From NCBI RefSeq assembly GCF_014643595.1, contig NZ_BMJT01000005.1, forward strand, positions 124,001 to 188,000: a stretch of DNA of 64,000 bases, given 5' to 3'. Source of the DNA: Lysinibacillus alkalisoli (lineage in GTDB: Bacteria; Bacillota; Bacilli; Bacillales_A; Planococcaceae). Below are positions 29,623 through 37,115 of this stretch, in pieces. A program made the translations under genes and the position numbers. Position 1 is the stretch's first letter. The number at the start of each line of letters is the position of its first letter. The notes beneath the pieces are model-generated. The model saw nothing but the letters and a program-made list of their open reading frames with translations. It was not told the origin of the DNA and searched no databases.

Positions 29623-31104
29623 TTAAAGTTTCAATTCTTCATTTAATATACTAAGAATATAAGTATTATTTAACCAAAAACTTTGCTTCGTCATTATACG
29701 CCCATCTGGTAACTCGTCCCCATAAGTAGGGTTGTTGCCAATGATTTCGCTTGTTTCTAATACATAATAGCGTTTCGTTGTGTGTGGACGGATATGAATT
29801 ACATTATTATCGCCTTTCTTAGGGAAATTGTTTTTTATTTCAAAGTTAGTACCGCTTTTTTTGAACTTTTTATATAGGATAGGCCCTTCATTTACGACTT
29901 TTTGTATGTTTTCCCATCCTTTTCGTGCTTCTTTTAAATCTTTATAAGGCATATTCCAAAGTTGACATCCTCTTAGCACATATTTGTTCCCTAATTTTTT
30001 ATATACAACAAATAAATAACGTTTCGAACTTAAATCATTATAGAAAACAGATTCTTCCCATTCTTCGTTTATAAGTTCTTTAAATTTAAAAGAAGGAAAC
30101 GAAATGCTTTCATCCATTTTTCCGTTCTCTTCAATTCGTATCGCCTTTACTTCAATATTTGCTTTAATAAATTCTTCAGCACGGTTCGATTTTATACCTA
30201 ACATACGATAAGCTAGAGAGCTATAGAAGTTTTTGGATCCAGGCTTTACACCAAATTCTTTACTTAGTTGAATACTTGTTTTTCCTTTATACTCATTTAT
30301 GGTATTAACAATAAGAGTTTCGAAAGTTTGATTGTCGGATTGGCTTACATTAACCAAAATAGACTCATACGTATTAACTTGATTAAGAACATATTTATTT
30401 AACAGGTAGGTCATATAAGACTGTTTAAAACAAAATGCCCGTTTTGGTGCTTTAATATGAGGTGCGTAAAACTCTTGTGGAACTAAGCTTTTAATAGCGG
30501 TAGAACCTTTTGTACAGGCTCCCAAATACATCGTCTCACCTTCTGACAATTCATGAGCTCGCCCTTCTCTTACTTTCGTAATGATTTTCTCATAGTCTTG
30601 CTGAATTATTTCCAGGTCCTCTTTAGGTGGAGAAAAAAGCGTTACAAAATCGATAGGGTATTCAGTTCTTTGTAGTTCCCGGTTCCGTAAATAATGAATT
30701 AACAGTGTTAAACGAAATTTATTATAGGCATGAGAGTAAAAAAAGTTTTCTTCGACTGGTTCAGTGTAGCTAATCATCGTGATAACTAAACGTTCTCCAG
30801 CTGAATAACCCCCCTTTTTTCCTATTTCATAAGGAGTTACTTTTAGTTCTACACCGGCTTTAGGGAAATCAGGCTCTTGTTCATTATTAATCTCATATTC
30901 AAAGTGATATTTTTCAATTAAGTGACCCATTCCACCTTTATATTTGGGATTATTTACTTTTGTTATAGTTTCCTGTTTTAAATCTTCATCAATAGCTGCA
31001 TCATTTATTACGTCAGAAAAAATTTTTCCAATTAGTTTTTCACCATAGTTCTTAATACTTAATGGATTTGCATCATCGTATTTTAAAATAGTAATACCTC
31101 CCAT
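29623..31104 (-). CDS. Sau3AI-family type II restriction endonuclease
   Basis: About 490 residues. It has the MutH/Sau3AI catalytic block EPDFPKAGVELKVTPY near residue 80 (Asp, Glu-x-Lys), followed by EGRAHELSEGETMYLGACTKG and, in the C-terminal pseudo-repeat, HIRPHT and TKQSFWLNNTYI. These match Sau3AI closely as I recall it, so GATC is the expected target. The first in-frame ATG (31104) has no ribosome binding site in front; GGGAGG lies inside codons 2-3 and points to an ATT at 31089 as a possible start. It is divergent from the matching methyltransferase. Confidence 0.85.
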   Translation of the reverse strand: MGGITILKYDDANPLSIKNYGEKLIGKIFSDVINDAAIDEDLKQETITKVNNPKYKGGMGHLIEKYHFEYEINNEQEPDFPKAGVELKVTPYEIGKKGGYSAGERLVITMISYTEPVEENFFYSHAYNKFRLTLLIHYLRNRELQRTEYPIDFVTLFSPPKEDLEIIQQDYEKIITKVREGRAHELSEGETMYLGACTKGSTAIKSLVPQEFYAPHIKAPKRAFCFKQSYMTYLLNKYVLNQVNTYESILVNVSQSDNQTFETLIVNTINEYKGKTSIQLSKEFGVKPGSKNFYSSLAYRMLGIKSNRAEEFIKANIEVKAIRIEENGKMDESISFPSFKFKELINEEWEESVFYNDLSSKRYLFVVYKKLGNKYVLRGCQLWNMPYKDLKEARKGWENIQKVVNEGPILYKKFKKSGTNFEIKNNFPKKGDNNVIHIRPHTTKRYYVLETSEIIGNNPTYGDELPDGRIMTKQSFWLNNTYILSILNEELKL

Positions 31105-31183
31105 AATTTAGGTCTATAATCAATGATAGCTTAAATAGCAAAATTTAAATACAAGAAAATGATTATTTGCAAAAACTTTAAAG

Positions 31184-31212
31184 TTGATCTTTTTATAAAC
31201 ATGATTTATAAT
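31184..31212 (+). promoter_or_regulatory. Promoter of the C5 methyltransferase gene, with GATC in the -35 box
   Basis: TTGATC at 31184-31189 and TATAAT at 31207-31212 are exactly 17 bases apart, an excellent sigma-A promoter. The -35 box contains GATC (31186-31189), the expected recognition site of this restriction-modification system. On the other strand TTGCTA-17-TATAGA is a candidate promoter for the restriction gene. Confidence 0.65.
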
Positions 31213-31240
31213 ACGATTATATAGAAAGGATGTTCGTAAT

Positions 31241-32458
31241 ATGAATAAAAACCTAAATGTTGTGGAATTATTCGCAGGTGTCGGTGGGTTTCGTCTTGGT
31301 TTAGAAAAGGCTGACAAAGAATTTTTTCAAACAGTATGGGCAAATCAATGGGAACCTTCAAGAAAGACTCAAGATGCGTATGAATGTTATCAAAGTCATT
31401 TTATTGAAGGTGAAGCAAGTAATGAGGATATTACAACTGTAGCTGATAGTAAGTTCAGCTCATTGCATATAGATTTATTAGTTGGAGGATTTCCATGTCA
31501 AGACTACAGCGTGAGTCGTTCGTTGAATAATGAGCAGGGTATAAACGGTAAAAAAGGTGTTCTATTTTGGGAGATAAAACGTGTCCTTGAAAATAGTCAT
31601 CCGAAATATGTTTTACTAGAAAATGTGGATCGCTTGATTAAATCTCCATCTAAGCAGCGTGGGCGAGATTTCTCTATCATGTTAGCTGTATTCCGCGATT
31701 TAGATTATATCGTTGAATGGCGAGTAATTAATGCGAGTGAATATGGGTATGCACAACGTAGACGTCGAGTTTTTATCTTTGCATATAAAAAAAACTTAAG
31801 CTTTGCTAAACAGCAAATGAAGTTGAACAAGGAAGTTATTTTATTTAAAGAAGGCTTCTTTGCACGTACATTCCCGGTAACGAATGAACCGTATAAAAAT
31901 CGTCGGGCATCAGTTGAATTACCTAAAGATATTGTAGAAATCTCGGATAATTTTGCTTTTGGTTTCCATACAGCTGGTGTTATGATTGACGGGAGCGTTC
32001 ATACCGTTCAACCGGAGCCGATTGTAAAGAATCCTATCCCTTTAAAGGACAATTTACTTCCAGAAGATATGGTTGATGAAGAATATTATTTAAATGAAGC
32101 AGCCATTGAAAAGTTTAGCTATTTACGAGGACCCAAAAAAATTGAACGAACTTCTGCTGAAGGGCATAAATACATTTATTCTGAGGGTGGTATGTCACCT
32201 ACAGATGATTTAGAATTACCTGGTCGAACAATGCTTACTAGTGAAGGAACTGTAAATCGAAGTTCACATATAGTTGAAGTCAATGGACGAAAACGTTTCC
32301 TAACTCCGCTCGAATGTGAGCGATTAAATGGATTTGATGATAACTGGACAGAAGGCATGCCGAAACGTATGCGTTACTTTTGTATGGGGAATGCCCTGGT
32401 AGTGGATTTGATTAAAGACATGGGTGTGAAGATTAAGGAAATTGATTTATTAGATTAA
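31241..32458 (+). CDS. DNA (cytosine-5) methyltransferase, Sau3AI type
   Basis: 405 residues with all main C5-methylase motifs: I (VVELFAGVGGFRLGL), IV with the catalytic Cys (GGFPCQDYS, Cys86), VI (LLENVDRL), VIII (AQRRRRVFIF), and IX/X (LTPLECERLNGFDDNWT, CMGNALVV). Segments such as WANQWEPSRKTQ and LRGPKKIERTSAEGHKYI agree with M.Sau3AI as I remember it, so GATm5C is the likely product. The ATG start has AAAGGATG upstream. It protects the host from the divergent restriction enzyme. Since the DISARM-like operon has no own methylase, it could also serve as a DrmMII equivalent. Confidence 0.9.
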   Translation: MNKNLNVVELFAGVGGFRLGLEKADKEFFQTVWANQWEPSRKTQDAYECYQSHFIEGEASNEDITTVADSKFSSLHIDLLVGGFPCQDYSVSRSLNNEQGINGKKGVLFWEIKRVLENSHPKYVLLENVDRLIKSPSKQRGRDFSIMLAVFRDLDYIVEWRVINASEYGYAQRRRRVFIFAYKKNLSFAKQQMKLNKEVILFKEGFFARTFPVTNEPYKNRRASVELPKDIVEISDNFAFGFHTAGVMIDGSVHTVQPEPIVKNPIPLKDNLLPEDMVDEEYYLNEAAIEKFSYLRGPKKIERTSAEGHKYIYSEGGMSPTDDLELPGRTMLTSEGTVNRSSHIVEVNGRKRFLTPLECERLNGFDDNWTEGMPKRMRYFCMGNALVVDLIKDMGVKIKEIDLLD

Positions 32459-32489
32459 GAAAATGCGACTCAAATAACTTTAGGGATTT

Positions 32490-32519
32490 AATACACAGAG
32501 TTTACTCTGTGTATTTTTT
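32490..32519 (+). terminator. Terminator of the methyltransferase gene
   Basis: AATACACAGAG and CTCTGTGTATT form a perfect 11-base-pair stem with a TTTA loop, followed by TTTTT. Confidence 0.9.
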
Positions 32520-32556
32520 AAAAGATAAGAAAGTATAACTTTTTATAGATGTCTAG

Positions 32557-32629
32557 GCATTCGCGCCGCACGTTCGAGATTGCTTCGGGCTCTCCAGCGC
32601 TTGTCGCGTGCGAACGGGTGCGAATGCGC
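32557..32629. repeat. GC-rich interrupted palindrome
   Basis: GCATTCGC and CGTTCG on the left pair with CGAACG and GCGAATGC on the right, with GC-rich internal hairpins. About 73 bases, far above the local GC content. It may be a mobile-element repeat or a single-strand origin-like structure; its function is unknown. Confidence 0.55.
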
Positions 32630-32653
32630 TTTTCTTATAGAGGTGGGATAAAA

Positions 32654-33028
32654 ATGAAGTTCTATGTAATATCGTTTGATACGAAGCTTTTTAAAATGAA
32701 TGCTGAAGTAATTAAGATAGAATGGGCAATACATGATATCTACTATGAATTGAGTAGTATTTTAGGCAGCGATTCATTAGAATTTGTCGATTTTAATGAC
32801 GAAGTCGTAATGGTTATTGACGAGGACGGTAAATTTAAAAAGAATAATCCTATATTTAGAGTAATAACAGATGATGGTATTACTCTAGATTTAGCAGGTA
32901 AGATATTGTTTGCACGTAATGTCGAAAATGAATTTAGCACAGACATTGGTAGTATTATGGCTGAAGATATTTTCTATTTAAGAAACAATTTAAACATTCA
33001 ATTATTAGGTGTAGTTAAGGGAGAGTAA
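32654..33028 (+). CDS. DUF3846-like small protein
   Basis: 124 residues from ATG 32654 (AGAGGTGGGAT upstream). It is acidic, with a DEVVMVIDEDGKFKKNNPIF core and a C-terminal region naming an internal range of strands. The pattern (N-terminal strand, helix, VDFNDEV, IDEDG, NPIF) resembles DUF3846 proteins of phages and plasmids. The longer frame runs into the GC-rich repeat and is not used. It forms a pair with the next gene (4-base gap), probably cargo or a leftover of a mobile element. Confidence 0.55.
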   Translation: MKFYVISFDTKLFKMNAEVIKIEWAIHDIYYELSSILGSDSLEFVDFNDEVVMVIDEDGKFKKNNPIFRVITDDGITLDLAGKILFARNVENEFSTDIGSIMAEDIFYLRNNLNIQLLGVVKGE

Positions 33029-33032
33029 CTAT

Positions 33033-33215
33033 ATGTTCTGCCCAAAATACAAAGGAATCCAGGATGTAATAAAGGTTCATGAAGCGAAAGATTTAGCAAC
33101 TCCTCGCTTATGTGATGTTCAATGTTTAGAGTGTGGACATATTGTGTATTATCAGCCCTACGATTTAGGTTCTACTTTAAATGCTATTCCTAAAAAGGAT
33201 TTGGAGAGTGAATAG
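33033..33215 (+). CDS. Small zinc-ribbon-like protein
   Basis: 60 residues. It has CDVQCLECGH in the middle and another Cys near the N-terminus (MFCPKYKG), suggesting a metal-binding knuckle with one pair close together. GGGAGAG lies upstream, and it follows the DUF3846-like gene by 4 bases, so the two are co-transcribed. I do not recognise a characterised family. Confidence 0.55.
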   Translation: MFCPKYKGIQDVIKVHEAKDLATPRLCDVQCLECGHIVYYQPYDLGSTLNAIPKKDLESE

Positions 33216-33438
33216 TTTTTTCTTGCAGAGCTTACTATTCAATTAAACTATGCTGTTAGATTAGTTTGCACTCAATGTGCGTAGATTAAGTTACAAAAAG
33301 AGCTTTCTAGAGATTATGGAGGGCTGCTTCATATAAATTGTTGCTTTGATCTCGTAGTATTTAACATCCTGCAAGGTATTGAGGGATAAAATATTACATG
33401 CTATAATTGAATTGTTTCAAAGGCGATTTGCAAAGGAG

Positions 33439-33482
33439 AAAGTAAACCACTCACATGCTAGGTGCAAGGGGTGGTTTACTTT
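33439..33482. terminator. Bidirectional terminator
   Basis: AGTAAACCAC and GTGGTTTACT form a perfect stem with a 20-base loop. A residues on the left and T residues on the right let it act both ways, between the small plus-strand genes and the minus-strand excisionase-like gene. Bases 33216-33438 hold nothing I can identify. Confidence 0.75.
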
Positions 33483-33485
33483 TCT

Positions 33486-33728
33486 TTAATAAGAATGAGT
33501 ATTTAAAAAGTTATCGATTTCAGTTTTTGAAATACGTTTTACTCCATCAATCTCACATACTTTTAACCCCATTAACCTAAACTTAATGAATGTGTTAAAA
33601 GAAATACCTGCGTAAGAAGATCCTTCCTTTAAAGTCATCCATTCTTTTGATTGTTGTGAATGCAAATGTCCAAACTCTCTTTTTATAGTAATGGAAATGA
33701 GATTTTCTGAATCAGAACTGTACTGCAA
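33486..33728 (-). CDS. Excisionase-like helix-turn-helix protein
   Basis: 80 residues. The C-terminal two thirds read MTLKEGSSYAGISFNTFIKFRLMGLKVCEIDGVKR, ISKTEIDNFL, the HTH_17/excisionase arrangement of a helix-turn-helix followed by a wing. It has AGGAGGAAT upstream on the minus strand. It is probably an excisionase or repressor left by the mobile element that brought the defence cargo; no intact partner integrase lies nearby. Confidence 0.65.
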   Translation of the reverse strand: MQYSSDSENLISITIKREFGHLHSQQSKEWMTLKEGSSYAGISFNTFIKFRLMGLKVCEIDGVKRISKTEIDNFLNTHSY

Positions 33729-33747
33729 TGTTATTCCTCCTTATACA

Positions 33748-34170
33748 TTAATTAATACGATATGGATATGCAATTGGGTTAATGTCATTTAAACTAACAA
33801 ATTTAGTAGTTAACTTGGGATGACTAATTTCAAAATTAAAGTTTTTAGAGACCATTAACAAAAATAGTAATTCCGCTTCTGCGTTGAATCGAGTAATATT
33901 ATATGGTCTTTTAGTCAACTTAGGAAAGTATTCGATTTGTTGAAAAGTGTTTTTCCAACCGTCTTGTAGAGCATTGATTAATGGACCTTTTGAAATGAAG
34001 TCCTCTATAAAATTCATAACATCTTAAGGAGACTCAAAACTAGAATTTTCATAAGAATCAAAAGTGATTTTAAAAGAACCTAATAGTTTTTCGAGGTCAA
34101 TTGATTCTATTGTGGGGTATTTTTCTAAAACATAAGATAAGTCAAATTCACAAAAAGGAGAGTGACCCAT
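33748..34170 (-). pseudogene. Unknown gene interrupted by an in-frame stop
   Basis: Two minus-strand frames lie in the same phase: 34170-34024 (48 residues, MGHSPFCEFDLSYVLEKYPT and onward) and 34017-33748 (89 residues, MNFIEDFISKGPLINALQDG and onward). Only a TAA at 34024-34026 separates them, so they look like one 140-residue gene broken by a nonsense codon. AAAAAGGAGAG precedes the first frame. The downstream part could still be made from its own ATG. I do not recognise the family. Confidence 0.5.
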
Positions 34171-34744
34171 ACTGTTTATGTTTGATATAAAATATTTTAC
34201 TTAGCACTTAAAAAGAATATATATGAAAAAGTATTGCCTTAGCCGCGCAAGGGCAATGTAAAGAGTGGAGATTATTTTTCAAGTCTTTGCTAGTGGTAAA
34301 TAAAGACTTTATTATAGGCTTTTTACGTATAAAATGTTGCTTCTACAAAGTAGATTAGTGTTTGATATCAAAATAGTAATAGAGCGTATAAGGATGCTAT
34401 TGCTAATTTTTATGATGCTTAATATAATAATATTTTTTGATACTCACATATAACATGTTGAAAATCCTACTTTATACATACAGTTCCAAATTAGAACTCT
34501 TTTCATCATTTTCATTAGTGCCTCTACTTCTTTGCCTAATATATATTAATTAACTAAAATAAGAAGAAGGGGATTTTTTATTTTATTAAAACTCCTGTAT
34601 GAACTAACTATCTAGTAAGTTGAATAAAAACAATCTTTTCTTAAAAAATTTTAAAAAAAGGATTAATGATAAATATTAATTAACTATATGTATATAACTG
34701 CAAGCAAAGAATCTATTTTGTTATAGACATAATGGAGCATGACC

Positions 34745-35105
34745 AAACTACACTATCATTTCGAGTGCCAGCTACATATCCTCCAGAACTAGTAGTGCTA
34801 TTAAACCATGAAAAAGTTTTCTTCATTTCTAGCGACAAACTTACTAAAAGGAATTGAATTGCAATTTTTTGACGGTATTTATATACCAATTAATAGTATT
34901 GAGAATACAACAAAAAAATGGCTAGAAACGCCTTAAAACATTGAGATTCTAATAGGATTTTTACAACAAAAAACAAATGAATTCTCTATAGAAAAAATGA
35001 GAATTTAAGAAGTATTACATCATCTAAAGAAATAGAAACAATAAGTAAAAAAACTAATAAATCTATTGATATAGGATTTTTAGAGGGAATCTTAAGTCCA
35101 ATGTA
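34745..35105 (+). pseudogene. Degenerate gene remnant, right copy of a flanking pair
   Basis: Reading frames include FRVPATYPPELVVLLNHEK and, after shifts, KGIELQFFDGIYIPINSIEN, then QQKTNEFSIEK. The same blocks occur in the left copy near 18.2 kb with different disruptions. This copy is the better preserved of the two. The parent protein is unknown. Its final part (FLEGILSPM-like, stop at 35103-35105) is followed by a terminator, suggesting a complete 3' end. Confidence 0.55.
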
Positions 35106-35121
35106 AAGTTAAATAATGTTA

Positions 35122-35161
35122 AACGCGTAATTTTATTTTAGTAAAAATTACGTGTTTTTTT
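35122..35161 (+). terminator. Terminator after the right remnant
   Basis: AACGCGTAATTTT pairs with AAAAATTACGTGTT and is followed by TTTTTT. Confidence 0.75.
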
Positions 35162-35243
35162 GATAATAAATTTATAAAGATACTTAAGTTTTATAGAAAT
35201 TTTATATGAAATATTTTTTTGAAAAACTGAAAATAATAATTAA

Positions 35244-35399
35244 ATGATTATTAGTATTATCGTAAACGTAGCAGCGACACGTGCAAAAGAAGAGTTTTAT
35301 ATTATTGGGGACAAACAACTCTATGCATCGCTCGGAAGTAGGGTAGCGGATGAAACAATCAAGAATATTGAACAATATAATACCGTGAAATTGTCATAA
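35244..35399 (+). pseudogene. 3' fragment of a superfamily 1 DNA/RNA helicase
   Basis: The last 51 codons of a helicase: VNVAATRAKEEFYIIGDKQL is helicase motif VI of the DNA2/UPF1-like SF1 group (N-V-A-x-T-R-A-K) followed by the usual FYIIGD strand. The frame ends in LS and stop. Upstream sequence lacks any other helicase motif, so nearly all of the gene is gone. SF1 helicases of this type are common in defence islands. Probably a relic left at the island boundary. Confidence 0.7.
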
Positions 35400-35588
35400 T
35401 TTATTTTAAATACTTACAACATGATATTTTTACCTGGTACTTTTAATATTTGTTTTGATCTTCAATTAATAATTATCAATGTAACTCGTTGATTTCTTAC
35501 ATCTTTTAAAATAAATGATGAGTAGGTCGTTAAATGACCATGGGGTTTATTATACTAAAGGTATAAAAAATAATGAGGTGAGGATGAA

Positions 35589-36992
35589 TTGAAAAAGATT
35601 TTTGTAGCTGTGTTGGCTTTAGTAGGTAGTATTATGCTGTTATCGAACCCAGTGAAAGCCTATTTTGATTTTAAAGATGTGCCAAAATCGGCAGAGTTTT
35701 ATCCAGCAATTAGTTGGTCGGCGTCATCGGGTTTGATTAAGGGTTATAATTATGAAACATTTAAGCCGAAAAATTATTTAACAGAGGCTCATTTTGCTTT
35801 AATGTTTGCAAGGTTTATTGATGCGGATGCTTTTGCGAAAAATCCTTCAATGAATGAGAGAGAGGTAGCTTATCAAGTTGTCTTGAAAAAACATAATATT
35901 ATATTAAAAGGGCAAAATGATAAAAAACAACGAGAACAAATTTTTACACGTTTAGATTTAGCTAAGGCGTTTTATACGTATGTGGAAGGTAAAGCGCCTA
36001 CATCTGATAAACAAGCCATTGATTGGATGTATCAATATAATATTACAAAAGGTAAAAATAGTAGTGCGGATAAATATGTGAATTTTGGAGGTTCAGACCG
36101 ATTAAAACGTGAGCATATGGCACAGTTTTTAAAAAATTTATATACGAATTGGTATTTTGAAGCTCATGTATTAAAGAAAAGCTTCAAAGAAACAGCACTA
36201 TTTCAAGATAATGCACCGTTCCATAGTCCTACATTAGTTGATTTAAATGGTGATGGCAAACAAGAGCTTGTTGTGACGTATGAAACATACAAGAGTGAAT
36301 ATAGTATTCGAATGGAAGGTTATCGTTATTATGGCGTTTACACATATAATGATGCAACGAATATGTGGGATTTCATTGATGGTGGCTTCTTGTTCACACC
36401 AGGTAAAGATGGTGGGCTAACGTATGAAGTAAAATCGTTAACAGGAGATAACACAGAGCAGTTGTTAATTTATTATTATGCGTATCGTTCATTGAGTGTT
36501 GCAGCGATTACAGGTAAAGATTTGAATGATATTAAATTATCGTTACCAGATTTATATGCACATCCTTCATTTGAATGGGCTTATAGAGGAAATGGTATTG
36601 TTGTAGGCTCTCCAGGTCATTATACAGGATTTTATCGTATTGAAAATGGTATGTTAACACGCAAATCACTCACACAAATCCCAACTGAGGATATGCCAAC
36701 CAATATTATTGAGATGAACTATATGATTAATGAAAATGGCTATGTGGATTCGGCATATCGCTACGGGGATACTATTCAGGCTAAAGTAGGGCAAAAACTA
36801 GTATTCACACAAGGAAAATACAATTGGCAAGAAAAACCGGTACGAATTATGGCATCTGTAATTGAAGGTGTTTATGATGAAGATGATGCGGAGATGGCTA
36901 TTTATCAATACCCAGGGCTTATCAAATATCAAATTTTACCTTACAATGATTGGAATAAAGAATTTACGATTTATGTACGAGTAAGCTACTAA
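35589..36992 (+). CDS. Secreted S-layer-homology protein
   Basis: 467 residues from TTG 35589 (GAGGTGAGGA upstream). A signal peptide (KKIFVAVLALVGSIMLLSNP, cleavage near VKA-YF) is followed by SLH-like modules (FKDVPKSAEFYPAISWSASS, GLIKGYNYETFKPKNYLTEA; then AIDWMYQYNITKG). These anchor proteins to cell-wall polymer. The C-terminal half contains LVDLNGDGKQELVVTYE, an FG-GAP/VCBS-like calcium-binding segment. Probably a wall-associated protein of unknown function. It lies just right of the mobile graveyard and may mark the return of resident chromosome. Confidence 0.7.
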   Translation: MKKIFVAVLALVGSIMLLSNPVKAYFDFKDVPKSAEFYPAISWSASSGLIKGYNYETFKPKNYLTEAHFALMFARFIDADAFAKNPSMNEREVAYQVVLKKHNIILKGQNDKKQREQIFTRLDLAKAFYTYVEGKAPTSDKQAIDWMYQYNITKGKNSSADKYVNFGGSDRLKREHMAQFLKNLYTNWYFEAHVLKKSFKETALFQDNAPFHSPTLVDLNGDGKQELVVTYETYKSEYSIRMEGYRYYGVYTYNDATNMWDFIDGGFLFTPGKDGGLTYEVKSLTGDNTEQLLIYYYAYRSLSVAAITGKDLNDIKLSLPDLYAHPSFEWAYRGNGIVVGSPGHYTGFYRIENGMLTRKSLTQIPTEDMPTNIIEMNYMINENGYVDSAYRYGDTIQAKVGQKLVFTQGKYNWQEKPVRIMASVIEGVYDEDDAEMAIYQYPGLIKYQILPYNDWNKEFTIYVRVSY

Positions 36993-37003
36993 GCTCATAA
37001 TTT

Positions 37004-37042
37004 CAAAAGCGTATCCATCTCCGTTAGGTGGATACGCTTTTG
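37004..37042. terminator. Terminator after the SLH protein gene
   Basis: CAAAAGCGTATCCA pairs with TGGATACGCTTTTG, with extension by TCT/AGG. It ends in TTTTG. Confidence 0.85.
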
Positions 37043-37115
37043 CATGATTATTATGCGGTTTGCAGTATGACATAACTCTCATGTATCCTACATATAAGAT
37101 GAAAAGTTAAAGAGG

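Larger units (their letters stand above)
34171..35243. other. Non-coding, AT-rich, with remnants
   Basis: No intact gene. 34745-35080 is a degenerate coding remnant related to 18215-18590. 35122-35161 is a terminator-like stem. The rest shows no recognisable feature. Confidence 0.6.

Noticed and set aside
31241-32458. Naming the C5 methyltransferase drmMII
   Set aside because: It follows Sau3AI-type methylases in many segments and is divergent with the matching nuclease, so a restriction-modification role is the more direct reading; the DISARM role is kept as a hypothesis only.
33748-34017. Independent 89-residue gene
   Set aside because: The preceding 48-codon frame is in phase and has the better ribosome binding site, so an interrupted longer gene is more likely.
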